A stretch of DNA of 64,000 bases from Heterobilharzia americana (taxonomy: Eukaryota > Platyhelminthes > Trematoda > Strigeidida > Schistosomatidae). Below are positions 58,701 to 64,000 of the stretch, piece by piece; the first letter of the stretch is position 1, and every line of letters begins with the position of its first letter. Where the stretch lies: NCBI GenBank assembly GCA_944470555.2, contig OX104127.1:144065787-144129786 (forward strand), written 5' to 3'. A program made the translations under genes and the position numbers. The notes beneath the pieces are model-generated. The model was given only the letters and a program-made list of their open reading frames with translations. It made no database searches and was not told the DNA's origin.

Positions 58701-61502
58701 TAGGGACGGCTCTTGTGTACATGCTATTGAGGAGCCCCATATTTGACGAAACAGCTATCCAGTGCTTCCTGGTTTCCCATGTTCCCCAACTGATGTCGAT
58801 CTGTCATAAATATCAACCTGATGCCGAACAGAATCTGAAGAGTCCCCGATGTTGTTTAAGAACGTACGATCACTATCTCTGGTCATTTTGGAGTTTTATT
58901 CAATATAGCTAAATTTAATGCATCATCGGTGAAAATAGATGACTCTGTGAGAGACAAATACTTTCAAACCTTCACTTTTAGCCGCTATGAAAGAGGTTAC
59001 CAGTGAAGATAATTCCCTACCTGTTGATATTAATGAGGCCTTCCTACGAAGTTGTGACTTGTATTTGGCTAATAATTGAGACTTCAGGTGAATAACGCAA
59101 AAAATTGGATTCCTGAGTGATCAGATTCAAACTGTTTGAGAACTGTGGTATACAGAACAATTCAGCAGACACTGATCAATCTTTTACAATCCATATTAAA
59201 TAGATGCCACGAATGTCCATCGAGTAGGTTAGGATTAGCCCCTGAAAACATTTATATCACTTTTAAAATCCTATGATATTCCAAGATAAATTAAGTCAAA
59301 TATTTTTTCGATCAGTGGATCTCTAGAGGTTTTACTCTTAAGCGAATAGGATAGGGATCTTAGTTTCACCAGTTCAACCTAATCCATCAATAACAACAGA
59401 CGCTGAAATGTGAAATATTTATACGTACCGCCACTATCGAACTGTGTACGCCCATTAAGACGTTTTCAGAACAGGCTTTCTTCCATTATCTGAAATCAGG
59501 CAGTTAAGATGTTCGTTATCTGTAGTCACTCCGAAGGCATACTATATCTTTCAAATAAGGACAATGAGATGATATTGTTGAGGCATTTGAAGTGTTCCGC
59601 ATAATACAAGTTGACAATTCTAGTATAAAACTAATTGTCGTAGAGTGAAAGTAAGTGGAAGATACTAACATTTTCAACCTTCAATATCATTTCAATTAGA
59701 GTTTTGAGTAGTATAACCGCATAAACTGCTTGTCACCTTGTGGGCTGTATACTATTCCAGTGCTTAAACATCAAACATGTTTCGTTAGAATTCTTGCCTC
59801 AATTACTGGTCAAGCATTTAAGTCTATTCTAAATCCAAACAGCTTGCTCCTAAAACATTTAAGTTCCACGGCTTACTAACGATAGACTTTGACTTTGGTC
59901 TTACAACGTTACACAATAACTGGGACTCTTAATATTTTTTTATAAATGTAATGGTATTTTTATCGTTGAAAATGCATTGTCAACTAAGATTTACTTTTTA
60001 AGGTACTGTTCATCACGGAGTGACATCACTTGGATAACCGTTGAAAAGATGAGAGAACTGGACAGCTGTTTCCTGCTAATATGGGACTCTTAAGCAAAAC
60101 ACATTCACTACTCCACTAGGGATCAAACTCACCCCTTTCAGATTTCACGGAGAATACGTTAACCGTACAGACACTAGACCGGAGTTCAGTGGTTTACAGT
60201 TTCCTACTCCTGTCGATTCACGTTATAGCCTAACTATCCACCAAGATCTTCATTTGGCTTCCATCAGGTTTTCAATACTTCTACAGTCTGTCTGTGACGA
60301 ATGCAACCTCAAAAATAAAATCCCTTCAAATCTCAAAAGAAGTTAGTTCCTGGTTCTGTAACTGTAAGCGTAAATAAATAAATAGCAATAACTAACACCT
60401 GTTGTATAAGAGGGAGCTATCGCGCCCCAGTAGCTTAGTGAATAACGCTCTAGCATTAGGAGCGATGGGTATTGCGTTCAAGTCTCATTGGGAACAGCAT
60501 CACTCACTGGTGTGGATGTACATCCAGCCGACGATTTCAAAGTAGGAAGAAACTAACATCCTGAATTCCACTGGCAGTCACCAAGATCAATGAAGTGTGA
60601 ATTTTTTCTAAATAAATTAAAAACTTAGAATGAACTGGTCAGTGTAATCTTTAAATCTCATATGTTAAGCATTAAGATAGTAGTTTTCCTACCTCATGGT
60701 ATTCAGGTTTAATCTTTGGTCGAGAAATTCTAAAACATGAGAAAAAATCTTTTCCCAAGAGATCATTTCGCATTGTTGAAATACTTGATCCAACACGCAT
60801 AATTTTCAAGTTTGGTGTAATCACTAAATGAAATGGTATAATAGGAAATAAATTATTCTCTGAAACAGTAACTGATAAATCCAATAATGAATGATTATAA
60901 TAGTCTCTATCCCATTTTGTACCATTTTTAATTAAATTAATCCATGGTAAGCCACGATTGTAAATTTTATAAATATAAGCAAATTGTAGACCACATTTCT
61001 TTTGTCCAATTAACTTCACTGTTATATCTAAATTGTAATAAAATCTTGCGAAACAGATTAATTGTCCACGAAGAAACTCTGCAAAACAATTACGTCTAGT
61101 TATATATTCTAATTCAATAACATTTTGAGTAATAGAAATAACTTTTATATGTGGTGGTTTAATACGTGGATATGAATAACGTAAATATTCGTGTAATTCA
61201 CCGATATTATGTAAAAAATCAACAAATTGACTTCCTAATATTCTTAAAATTTTTTCATAACCATAATCTGTTAAAAATTTTACTGATGATCCACCAAAAT
61301 CAAAGTAAATATCTTCTTCAGGTAAACCAGTAAAATTACTCAATTTTTGAACAATATTACGTAATAAATTTGTTGAATAATGTTGCCTTGTATTTATTTC
61401 ATGATATTGTCCACTAGTTATCTCAATTGCTGACAACCATATAGATGTTCCAAATGTTGATTCAACATATTGTCTCAAGATTTCAAACAGAAGACCGTAC
61501 AT
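28714..61502 (-). CDS. Gene model: atypical soluble guanylate cyclase (Gyc-89D/88E-like), 10 exons plus 1 candidate
   Basis: This is the spliced gene 61502-60693, (53153-53114 candidate), 51541-51436, 49132-49003, 43905-43759, 38289-38143, 35568-35254, 33817-33728, 32375-31520, 30787-30689, 28799-28714. With the candidate exon it gives 942 codons including stop. Soluble guanylate cyclases make cGMP from GTP in the cytosol, gated by a gas ligand on an N-terminal heme. Order seen: H-NOX 1-180, H-NOXA about 285-345, coiled coil about 350-385, cyclase about 390-600, low-complexity tail 610-880, conserved C-terminus 881-941. The nearest remembered relatives are Drosophila Gyc-89Da/89Db, which need Gyc-88E for activity; that link is from family knowledge. 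Two catalytic positions are substituted (Lys422 for Asp, Gln568 for Lys). Every exon has GT/AG borders in compatible phase. The family call is strong. Joining the last two exons to the cyclase rests on phase and a paralogous gene. Introns reach 7.5 kb and are full of retroelements. Confidence 0.85.
29195..29420 (-). repeat. Family 2 hammerhead SINE, decayed
   Basis: Read on the minus strand: a tRNA-like head at 29300-29360 (GGCTCAATGGTTAATGCC box A), then GTACTGCTGAGGAATTCC, TAATAAAGCAAAACAG and a cleavage-side strand that reads TATCTAGCGC. Stem II has lost pairing, so no activity is expected. It lies in the last cyclase intron. Confidence 0.65.
29440..29785 (+). repeat. tRNA-derived SINE-like repeat (GGT anticodon)
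   Basis: The core at 29620-29692 has D arm TAGCTCAGCTGATAGAGC, anticodon loop CCGGTAA (GGT, Thr) and T loop GGTTCGAATCT. The flanks (GGTGATTGAAGT-type before, CAGATTTTCATCTCACCTTC after) match the repeat at 16050-16290. Shared flanks argue for a SINE, not a tRNA gene. Confidence 0.65.
29785..30688. other. Cyclase intron 10, left part
   Basis: AT-rich. Bases 30290-30420 read like a degenerate SINE (TAGTGCTCACCCATAACCTA, CTCACAGTGAGAATATTC) on the minus strand, too decayed to name. Confidence 0.4.
30689..30787 (-). CDS. Cyclase exon 10: conserved C-terminal segment
   Basis: The 99-bp exon enters in phase 1 and leaves in phase 1. Joined to exon 9 it reads [20 protein letters not shown], then [15 protein letters not shown] plus-strand exon of identical length and phase at 4021-4119 encodes a clearly related peptide (AVQ, eight residues, NR-x-DP, then P-x-CSPQA and RD), so the segment is under coding selection. 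Acceptor GAAAG|CTG at 30788; donor ATAG|GTGAGT at 30688. I do not recognise the motif, and its link to the cyclase rests on phase and position. Confidence 0.72.
   Translation of the reverse strand: MFRNLLVWLCEIDWIRYQCYHPVLPKHLYCVI
31520..32375 (-). CDS. Cyclase exon 9: GKGDM end of catalytic domain and long variable tail
   Basis: The exon encodes residues 596-881. It opens with [14 protein letters not shown], the conserved KGKGxMxTYxL end of the cyclase domain. A tail of about 270 residues rich in Ser, Thr, Asn, Glu and Lys follows, with no domain I recognise; Drosophila Gyc-88E also has a long tail. The acceptor is GATAG|GG at 32377-32376. The frame stays open to a TAG at 31475-31473, but a good donor (AAAG|GTAAAC at 31519) lies 45 bp earlier. 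Its phase 1 exactly fits the exon at 30787, so I end the exon there. If that donor is not used, the protein ends at 31473. Confidence 0.85.
32915..33445. repeat. Family 2 hammerhead SINE, inverted pair in cyclase intron 8
   Basis: A minus copy (32940-33200) is followed by a plus copy (33220-33430). Both have a tRNA-like head and ribozyme arm. Minus core: CTGAGGA retained, GGAC to GGAT and GAAA to AAAA. Plus core: CAGAGGAGTTCC, AGGACGGAACAGCTATC. Neither is intact. The pair ends 283 bp before cyclase exon 8. Confidence 0.75.
33728..33817 (-). CDS. Cyclase exon 8: last catalytic helix and strand
   Basis: Thirty codons, phase 0 (residues 566-595). [13 protein letters not shown] matches the K(I/V)H(V/I)SExT block; the usual Lys before I-H-V-S, which helps bind the substrate phosphates, is Gln568. 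[10 protein letters not shown] corresponds to the ERGxIxVKGKG motif completed by the next exon. The acceptor is TTCACAG|CC at 33820-33818 and the donor is AAG|GTATGC at 33727-33722. Confidence 0.9.
33820..35250. other. Cyclase intron 7
   Basis: About 1.4 kb of AT-rich intron; no repeat or RNA gene recognised. Confidence 0.5.
35254..35568 (-). CDS. Cyclase exon 7: catalytic core with guanine-specifying residues
   Basis: The exon has 105 codons, phase 0 at both ends (residues 461-565). [10 protein letters not shown] holds the guanine-specifying Glu462 and the second metal Asp466. [16 protein letters not shown] holds the guanine-contacting Cys548 and the transition-state Asn555 and Arg559. [11 protein letters not shown] is the standard strand before it. 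An insertion of roughly 15 residues, relative to Gyc-88E, lies around 498-525 ([20 protein letters not shown]). Substrate selection thus looks intact for GTP although the first metal ligand in exon 6 is lost. Acceptor AAAAG|GTGG; donor CTA|GTAAGT at 35253, close to consensus. Confidence 0.93.
35735..36120 (+). repeat. Two Sm-alpha-like SINE remnants in cyclase intron 6
   Basis: The first (35735-35810) has GGTGACAAGTCGCAAATAGG, GAGAAACGCGCGTCTTGGAT and TCCACTCCTAGTTCCC, i.e. the ribozyme 3' half with core CTGATGA lost. The second (35935-36115) has a longer body (GTGGCTATCG head, GAGTCTTAGTAGGAATAAG, then GGAGTCCGAAACAGGAAGAA and TTCCATTGCTAACCAC). Both are inactive. Confidence 0.6.
36120..39475. 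other. Cyclase introns 5 and 6 outside exon 6
   Basis: Apart from exon 6 at 38143-38289 the stretch is AT-rich intron. Bases 36590-36740 resemble unclassified repeat text (CTTGTCAACAGAGTGTGA). No other exon was found. Confidence 0.5.
38143..38289 (-). CDS. Cyclase exon 6: catalytic domain with Asp to Lys substitution
   Basis: Forty-nine codons, phase 0 at both ends (residues 412-460). [19 protein letters not shown] aligns with the FDxVxxLFSDIVxFT block that normally holds the first metal-binding Asp. Here the FSD triplet reads FTK, so residue 422 is Lys. Vertebrate beta1 subunits also lack this Asp (Gly), and Drosophila Gyc-89D proteins lack it too, so the loss fits a heterodimer-only subunit. 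The rest, [16 protein letters not shown] followed by VYK, is the usual helix leading into the second metal site. Acceptor CTAG|G at 38290; donor AAG|GTAAGA. Confidence 0.9.
39478..42880 (-). mobile_element. Near full-length RTE/SR2-type LINE, frameshifted, in cyclase intron 5
   Basis: From 5' (42880) to 3' (39478) on the minus strand it has the shared leader and endonuclease (42670-41830). A linker follows, with [24 protein letters not shown] text near 41540. RT pieces are [16 protein letters not shown] (41070), [34 protein letters not shown] and [17 protein letters not shown]. Next come [31 protein letters not shown] and [18 protein letters not shown]. The catalytic ADD region near 40370 is destroyed and frames shift repeatedly. 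The 3' end is an AATAATAATAAT tail. Orientation is the same as the host gene. Confidence 0.88.
42885..44715. other. Cyclase introns around exon 5
   Basis: Outside exon 5 (43759-43905) the DNA is AT-rich. 42930-43230 has TAGTAG microsatellite patches, perhaps more decayed repeat. No other feature. Confidence 0.45.
43759..43905 (-). CDS. Cyclase exon 5: coiled coil and entry into catalytic domain
   Basis: Forty-nine codons, phase 0 at both ends (residues 363-411). The first half ([16 protein letters not shown]) is the dimerisation coiled coil. [19 protein letters not shown] corresponds to the (D/E)LLYxMLPxxVAxxLR motif that opens the cyclase domain of all guanylate cyclases. The acceptor is AAG at 43908-43906, a little weak, and the donor is CAG|GTTCGT at 43758-43753. 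The earlier in-frame AG is not clearly better, so the 5' edge could move by a few codons. Confidence 0.88.
44720..45230 (+). repeat. Family 2 hammerhead SINE in head-to-tail arrangement (404-nt unit)
   Basis: A 3' ribozyme half (44725-44815, AAATAGCTGTC|CAATG) is followed directly by a full unit. The unit holds the body (GGAGTCAACCAAGTCGAACA), the tRNA-like head (GTGGCTGAATGACAACGTG near 45046, GGATTGGATCCC as box B) and a second ribozyme. The second ribozyme has CTGAGGA at 45130-45136, GTCC, loop, ATGAC, GAAA and cleavage after ATC at 45163. Predicted cleavage sites are 404 nt apart. Core mutations (GGAC to TGAC) weaken stem II. Confidence 0.75.
45950..46135 (+). repeat. Sm-alpha-like SINE with decayed hammerhead
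   Basis: GTGCCTGAGTGACCTAATGG head, CAGTGGGAACAACATCACCC, then CCAGCTGACAAGTCCCAAAT, AGGATCAGAAGTACGAAG. CTGACAA for CTGATGA and TCAGAA for CGAAAC. It is inactive. Confidence 0.65.
46135..47920. other. Cyclase intron 4, right part
   Basis: AT-rich intron with no recognised feature; the frames present show no motif. Confidence 0.45.
47925..48980 (+). mobile_element. RTE/SR2-type LINE, 5'-truncated, antisense to the cyclase
   Basis: Text: [20 protein letters not shown] near 48090, [38 protein letters not shown] near 48475, [20 protein letters not shown] and [20 protein letters not shown], then the usual C-terminal end. It closes with CAAATAATAATAATAACAAT. It corresponds to the last third of the minus copy at 39478-42880. 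It lies in intron 4, with its tail 16 bp from the donor hexamer of exon 4. Confidence 0.85.
49003..49132 (-). CDS. Cyclase exon 4: end of H-NOXA and start of signalling helix
   Basis: The 130-bp exon encodes residues 319-362. [20 protein letters not shown] matches the conserved L(Y/H)INDL...SRDL(M/V)LAG landmark that ends the H-NOXA domain, followed by [12 protein letters not shown], the first turns of the coiled coil. The acceptor is CAG|G at 49135-49133 and the donor is AAA|GTGAGT at 49002-48997. An RTE-type LINE on the opposite strand ends just beyond this donor (tail to 48980), so the insertion left only 16 bp of original intron next to the splice site. Confidence 0.9.
49440..49700 (+). 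repeat. Unclassified SINE-like repeat with hammerhead-like end
   Basis: GACGACATGAGATTAGTTGC near 49455 matches the repeat at 9960-10340. A box B-like GGTTCGAATCTCTGG occurs at 49578. TAGTGACGCGTCCCAACAGG then CACGAAACTGAGATC (49629-49663) is a decayed hammerhead (TGACGCG for CTGACGA). It is near exon 4, in intron 3. Confidence 0.45.
50085..50893. repeat. Inverted duplication of a Penelope GIY-YIG fragment (about 310-bp arms, about 184-bp spacer)
   Basis: Arm 1 (50085-50392, plus) and arm 2 (50577-50893, minus) are almost identical; differences are a few bases, e.g. CGAAACGCACTTC versus CGAAAAGCAACTTC. Each encodes [20 protein letters not shown] and [18 protein letters not shown], the GIY-YIG endonuclease portion of a Penelope-like element. 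The spacer 50393-50576 has one more open frame without a motif. RNA across this intron 3 segment would form a long hairpin. Confidence 0.85.
51436..51541 (-). CDS. Cyclase exon 3: H-NOXA (PAS-like) domain
   Basis: The 106-bp exon encodes residues 284-319. The text [20 protein letters not shown] matches the LKGQM...LIFLCSP landmark of the H-NOXA domain, which mediates dimerisation and relays heme state to the cyclase. The acceptor CAG lies at 51544-51542 and the donor GT at 51435-51434. The exon enters with two bases completing a Gly and leaves in phase 2, completed as Leu by the next exon. The joined text APLIRDTKQL has the same spacing to the next landmark as Drosophila Gyc-88E, which supports the junction. 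Confidence 0.88.
51545..53110. other. Cyclase intron 2, with one LINE fragment
   Basis: AT-rich apart from the LINE piece at 52235-52660. A phase-incompatible short frame at 51838-51770 was examined and set aside. Confidence 0.45.
52235..52660 (+). mobile_element. LINE reverse transcriptase C-terminal fragment (different family)
   Basis: Text: [107 protein letters not shown]. This is the usual RT-end block (FxYLGS...LLYGCETW) of a trematode LINE distinct from the SR2-type copies. The catalytic box is missing. Confidence 0.75.
53114..53153 (-). CDS. Candidate 40-bp micro-exon of the cyclase (exon 2)
   Basis: Exon 1 ends in phase 0 and the H-NOXA exon at 51541 must receive one base of a split codon, so an exon of length 3n+1 is missing between them. 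This stretch has an AG before 53153 and a GT at 53113-53112. It is 40 bp (13 codons plus one base), has no stop, and encodes [13 protein letters not shown] plus the first base of a Gly codon. The VIFE segment resembles the place in Gyc-89D proteins where the chain returns to a beta strand after the RPK motif. A transcript is needed to confirm it, because short phase-matched stretches arise by chance in 9 kb. Confidence 0.4.
53385..53825. repeat. Family 2 hammerhead SINE, fold-back copy with intact minus-strand ribozyme
   Basis: A minus-strand body (53385-53580) and full ribozyme arm (53630-53735) are followed by an inverted plus-strand half arm (53737-53820). Edges ACTGACATCAGTTGGAGGAA and mirror TTCCTCCAACTGATGTCAGT are exact. 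The minus-strand arm is the most complete of the family in this window. The copy lies in a cyclase intron, in the sense direction for that arm. Confidence 0.85.
53668..53720 (-). ncRNA. Predicted intact hammerhead ribozyme
   Basis: On the minus strand, in order: stem I strand GCACTG (53715-53710), core CTGAGGA (53709-53703), stem II GTCC (53702-53699), loop CATACTA, GGAC (53691-53688), GAAA (53687-53684), stem III CAGCTGTC (53683-53676), then stem I return CAGTGC (53675-53670). All core positions of the family (CUGANGA, GAAA, NUH site) are satisfied, and stem I (6 bp) and stem II (4 bp) pair perfectly. Predicted cleavage is after GTC, between 53676 and 53675. Stem III is a loop-less self-complement (ACAG/CTGT), as in Sm-alpha and Penelope ribozymes, which work best as dimers. 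Confidence 0.7.
54465..54625 (+). repeat. Sm-alpha-like SINE, best-preserved of this family here
   Basis: GTGGCTTAGTGGATAACGCG (box A), GGGTTTGAGCCTCGGTGGGA (box B), TGCAGGTACATCCAGCTGAG, TCCCAAATAAGACGGAATGG and TTCTGGATTCCTTCACCAGT. The ribozyme has a 4-base gap in CTGATGAGTC (CTGAGTC) and GGAAT for GAAAC, so it is inactive. Confidence 0.75.
55105..55385. repeat. Family 2 hammerhead repeat, fold-back form
   Basis: A minus arm (55110-55210) faces a plus arm (55285-55380). The plus arm is CTTGAGGAGTCCCATACTAG, AATGAAACAGCTGTC and TAGTGCTTCC; core CTGAGGA reads TTGAGGA and GGAC reads GAAT. The edges TATGAAATCAGTTGGAGAAA and CTCCAACTGATGTCAGTCAA are mirror images. Confidence 0.7.
55390..58585. 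other. Cyclase intron 1, central part
   Basis: Mostly AT-rich intron. It contains the Sm-alpha copy at 56060 and an inverted repeat with arms near 56255-56295 and 56355-56400 (GATACTTGTAATTTCCTG and its complement). Bases 58274-58313 look like an exon with a strong donor, but in the wrong frame for the cyclase. Confidence 0.4.
56060..56235 (-). repeat. Sm-alpha-like SINE with decayed hammerhead
   Basis: On the minus strand: CAGTGGCTTAGAGGATAACG, GGGTTCAAGTCTCAGTGGCA, CATCCAGCTGAGAGGTCCCA and AATGGGACAAAAAG. CTGAGAG for CTGATGA and CAAAAAG for CGAAAC; inactive. The immediate flank carries the inverted repeat at 56255-56400. Confidence 0.7.
58590..58830. repeat. Family 2 hammerhead repeat, fold-back form
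   Basis: A minus arm (58600-58690) is followed by a plus arm (58715-58810). Plus arm: CTATTGAGGAGCCCCATATT, TGACGAAACAGCTATCCAGT. Core reads TTGAGGA and stem II is broken (GCCC/TGAC). The minus arm has a deletion across stem II. Confidence 0.65.
59990..60305 (-). repeat. Family 2 hammerhead SINE, decayed minus copy
   Basis: On the minus strand: a body, a tRNA-like head at 60140-60185 and a ribozyme arm. The arm reads TTAAGAGTCCCATATTAGCA then GGAAACAGCTGTCCAGT. The CTGAGGA core and stem II strand are lost, while cleavage-site strand GCTGTC|CAGT is retained. Confidence 0.65.
60425..60600 (+). repeat. Sm-alpha-like SINE with decayed hammerhead
   Basis: CAGTAGCTTAGTGAATAACG, AAGTCTCATTGGGAACAGCA, TGTACATCCAGCCGACGATT, TCAAAGTAGGAAGAAACTAA and TTCCACTGGCAGTCACCAAG. 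The core CTGATGA reads CCGACGA. It lies 93 bp beyond exon 1 of the cyclase, in intron 1. Confidence 0.7.
60693..61502 (-). CDS. Cyclase exon 1: H-NOX heme-binding domain
   Basis: The exon encodes residues 1-270. The start is the ATG at 61502-61500 giving MYGLLFEIL, the standard beginning of H-NOX domains; the frame is open further upstream only through a TA microsatellite. His104 in a [13 protein letters not shown] context matches the proximal heme histidine (His105 of vertebrate beta1). Tyr133-x-Thr135-x-Arg137 sits where the heme-propionate motif YxSxR is expected, with Thr replacing Ser. Residues 220-270 are the start of the H-NOXA region, ending in [10 protein letters not shown]. The donor GAG|GTAGGA at 60692-60691 ends the exon in phase 0. 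H-NOX domains bind NO, and in the atypical class also O2; which one applies cannot be read from sequence. Confidence 0.92.
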
Positions 61503-61572
61503 TTTAATGCCTATGAAACTTATTTGTGAAGCACATTCAATGATGTTTATTGTAAAGATAAAATTTCTTCCC

Positions 61573-61576
<4 letters not shown>

Positions 61577-61620
<44 letters not shown>
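61577..61620. repeat. (TA)22 microsatellite upstream of cyclase start codon
   Basis: An uninterrupted run of 22 TA units lies 75 bp upstream of the start codon at 61502, in the presumed 5' UTR or proximal promoter. It is read by one upstream-extended frame as alternating Tyr-Ile, which is not a plausible protein start. Such runs are usually length-polymorphic. Confidence 0.95.
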
Positions 61621-61624
<4 letters not shown>

Positions 61625-62015
61625 GTTCACCTTGACCATAAAAAATCATAGAATATCATCAACAAGTCTTTACCAATTATTTATTCTACTTTTAATGATA
61701 TCATCAATTAAGTAGTGGAAATTATTTAGTGGAAAAAAAAACATTTATTTCATTGTGTAGATGATGATAAGTGTATGAAAATTTTTTTAGAATAAATAAT
61801 CATAATTGAAATGTGAACAACCTAGGTTTAAGACATTTTTATAAAAGTGTTTACATAAGTCAGTTGATGGACATTGTCAAGGCCTTTTTTTAATGTAAAA
61901 TTTCATAATTTCTTTGAATAGAAAATAAAATTTACTTGAAGTATAATTTTTTTTATGTTATGATTATTAAAAAGCTGGCTTCAAGGAAAACAAATTATGT
62001 ATGGATCAAACTTCA
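61625..62015. promoter_or_regulatory. Likely promoter / 5' flank of the cyclase gene (unresolved)
   Basis: This 400-bp AT-rich stretch lies between the TA microsatellite and the LINE at 62020. By position it should hold the minus-strand promoter unless a 5' non-coding exon lies further right. No motif of trematode promoters is distinct enough to mark. Confidence 0.25.
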
Positions 62016-62019
62016 ACTC

Positions 62020-63290
62020 TATACTATGCAGCATCGTAGAACAGAGTATAGAATGGCAGAATGGTAACTCTTTACCTGAACTTCATTGACTATGAAAAGG
62101 CCATCGATAGTGTCGACTGAGAAGTAATTTGTAAAGCAGCTGCTTCAACACTACGGTTTTAGTGCCACAAACCTTAATCAACCTCATTCAACAGCTATGT
62201 GCTAAATGATACTACATACCAAGTGACTGACAATGGAAAGCTCAGTGACGCCTTTGAAGTGAAGACAGGCTGGAGTCAGATAAGGTTGCCGCCTACTATC
62301 ACCGACCATCTTCCTGATTGTGGCCAACTGGAGTGGACTGGACCATGCAACTGTTAGGAGCTGTGAGAAGATGGTGATAGGCTGTTTGACTGATGAAAAG
62401 ACCCTAGAAGATTTGAATTTCGCTGTTGGTTTATGTCTAATGTCACACAAACTCGAAGATCTACAGGCGAAAACTAACAAGTTGACAGAAGAGGCAGGAC
62501 AGCGAAAAGGGGACATCCTTCACGTGAACATGGAGAAGACCGAGGTGATGAAGATACCCAACTAACAACAACAGTAAGCATAAATCACCATCAACCGAGG
62601 AAATCGAAAGGAAGTAGTCTCTTTCACCTACCGAAGCGAGGCAGCATCGTTTCAACTACAGGTGGCGGCACAGATGGGAATGTGAAGGCCAGGATCGGAA
62701 AAGCGAGCAGGATGAGCCTTCCTGCACTAATCTGAAATCAGTGTGGAGATCTACTGCACTGTACTCAGCATCAAGCGTGAACAAGATCCGGATTTCCAAC
62801 ACTAATATCAGTCAAGTCAGTCAGTACTTCTATGTGATGGTTGAGAGACTTGGCGCGTCATGAAATACATTTCCAACAAACGGTAGACATCGATCAACAG
62901 CTATCGCCTACGCTCACTCAATACCGAAGATCAGACAGATGGCAGGAAAGGATAGGCAACAAAGAACTGTGGCCTGCCAACAAACTGACCAGGAATCTAT
63001 CACCCAACAAATATGCAGAAGAAAGCGGAGATAGATTGGACTAGACATACACTAAGAAGACCATTCGGGGATATCATGCGTCAGGTCAGGTTTTTAAGTG
63101 GAATCCAACGGGGAAACGATGAGTTCGGTGTCCGAGGCGACGGTAACATTGAGGAGATGGTGTGAGGAAGAAATGAAAGCTTATTGGCAGTGGTGGAGCC
63201 AGGTTAGAGGGACTGTAGAGAAAAGAGTGAACTGTCGACATGCTACTGAAGCCCTAGGTTCCACTAGGAACCCAAGGGATAAATAATAAT
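62020..63290 (+). mobile_element. RTE/SR2-type LINE, 5'-truncated, upstream of the cyclase
   Basis: Text in shifting frames: IVEQSIEWQNG near 62035, YEKAIDSVD near 62095, then [35 protein letters not shown] and NMEKTEVMKIPN. IRISNTNISQVSQYFYV-like text comes near 62785, and RVNCRHATEALGSTRNPRDK ends it. Finishes with AAATAATAATAAATG. Stops and frameshifts are frequent. It is the same family as 39478-42880. It begins about 520 bp upstream of the cyclase start, in divergent orientation. Confidence 0.85.
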
Positions 63291-63294
63291 AAAT

Positions 63295-64000
63295 GACCAT
63301 TAAAGTTAGAAAGCTTGTTAGCAGCTTTCATTCATTTGATCTCGTGTAAGTTTCAAGAAAACATTAGTATTGAAAATGACCAAGTTATTAATTCAAAGAT
63401 AGAATAAAGTAAATGAAATATACTTCGATCATTAAACCAAATTATATTCATTCCTTCATTCACATCTACATAGAGCAGTTACATTGTCCGTTGCACCCAA
63501 ACTCTTCTGAATGACACTGGTTCTGTTGGTATCCTAAATACAGCTTACTAATGCGTGTGAAATATTCAAAAATCCGAATCATACACTTTTAACTGATTAC
63601 CTCTAACTGTCTACGAGATAATGTCGTGCACCATGAATGCGAACCACTTAGCTTCGTGGTCACATTACATAATTAGTGAACATAATTCGGTTAACACATT
63701 GAACTAGATTACGTAACATTTGTTACTACAAACTGAATGACACCCGTTGGTAGTAACAGTTTTTCTCTTCAGATGCATTTACACTCATTATAATTCAAGG
63801 GATAGTAATATTAAGGTATTGTTTCATGAAACCTAATGATTTAATGTAGGGCTGATCATCTGAGTTCAGAAGTATAGCATGAGTATTCACAAGAGACAGT
63901 GGTAAAAAGACACTGTTTCCGCAAAAAATGTTTGATATTTGAAGCTGAAAGTGATGAGCAACGATTCCATTGAGAACATCAGCGCTAATATGATAGAGGA
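63295..64000. other. Upstream AT-rich DNA
   Basis: No feature recognised on either strand. Confidence 0.45.

Noticed and set aside
61503..61649. Upstream extension of the cyclase frame to an earlier ATG
   Set aside because: The extra 49 residues are mostly translated TA microsatellite, and the H-NOX family begins at MYG, as at 61502.

Overview
The window is AT-rich, intron-dominated, repeat-laden animal DNA, best read as a schistosome (blood fluke) or a close trematode. The reasons are the mix of Penelope-like, RTE/SR2-type, CR1-like and Ty3/Gypsy retroelement debris, the SINEs of the schistosome Sm-alpha type that carry degenerate hammerhead ribozymes, and short exons separated by multi-kilobase introns. 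No prokaryotic features, CRISPR arrays or convincing RNA genes were seen.

One protein-coding gene dominates. It lies on the minus strand from 61502 (start codon) down to 28714 (stop) and is split into ten exons that I can place, plus one candidate 40-base micro-exon. It encodes an atypical soluble guanylate cyclase most like Drosophila Gyc-89Da/89Db (relatives Gyc-88E, C. elegans GCY-31/33). The parts in order are an N-terminal H-NOX heme domain, an H-NOXA/PAS-like segment, a coiled coil, a class III cyclase domain, a long Ser/Thr/Asn/Glu-rich tail, and a short conserved C-terminus. All splice phases agree; with the micro-exon the model is 942 codons including stop. The cyclase domain has Lys where the first metal-binding Asp should be and Gln where a conserved Lys should be, so it may need a catalytically complementary partner subunit.

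At the left, on the plus strand, exons 4021-4119 and 9655-9740 are paralogous to the last two exons of that gene, with the same lengths (99 and 86 bp), splice phases and stop position. They are the 3' end of a second, convergent gene whose body lies left of the window. The two genes face each other tail to tail across about 19 kb of repeats (9741-28713).

The rest is mobile DNA. (1) At least eleven loci of a tRNA-headed repeat carry a second hammerhead ribozyme design. One copy (minus strand, 53668-53720) keeps every core base and all helices, and many loci are fold-back pairs with a ribozyme on both strands. (2) About ten Sm-alpha-like SINEs carry decayed ribozymes. (3) RTE/SR2-type LINE copies lie at 18225-19622 (+), 39478-42880 (-), 47925-48980 (+) and 62020-63290 (+). 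(4) Penelope-like fragments lie at 1790-2760, 11340-12700, 25880-26830 and in a nearly perfect inverted repeat at 50085-50893. (5) Gypsy pol, CR1-like and a further LINE fragment lie at 19623-20860, 22195-23660 and 52235-52660. Most insertions in the right half sit in introns of the cyclase gene, one of them only 16 bp from a splice donor.
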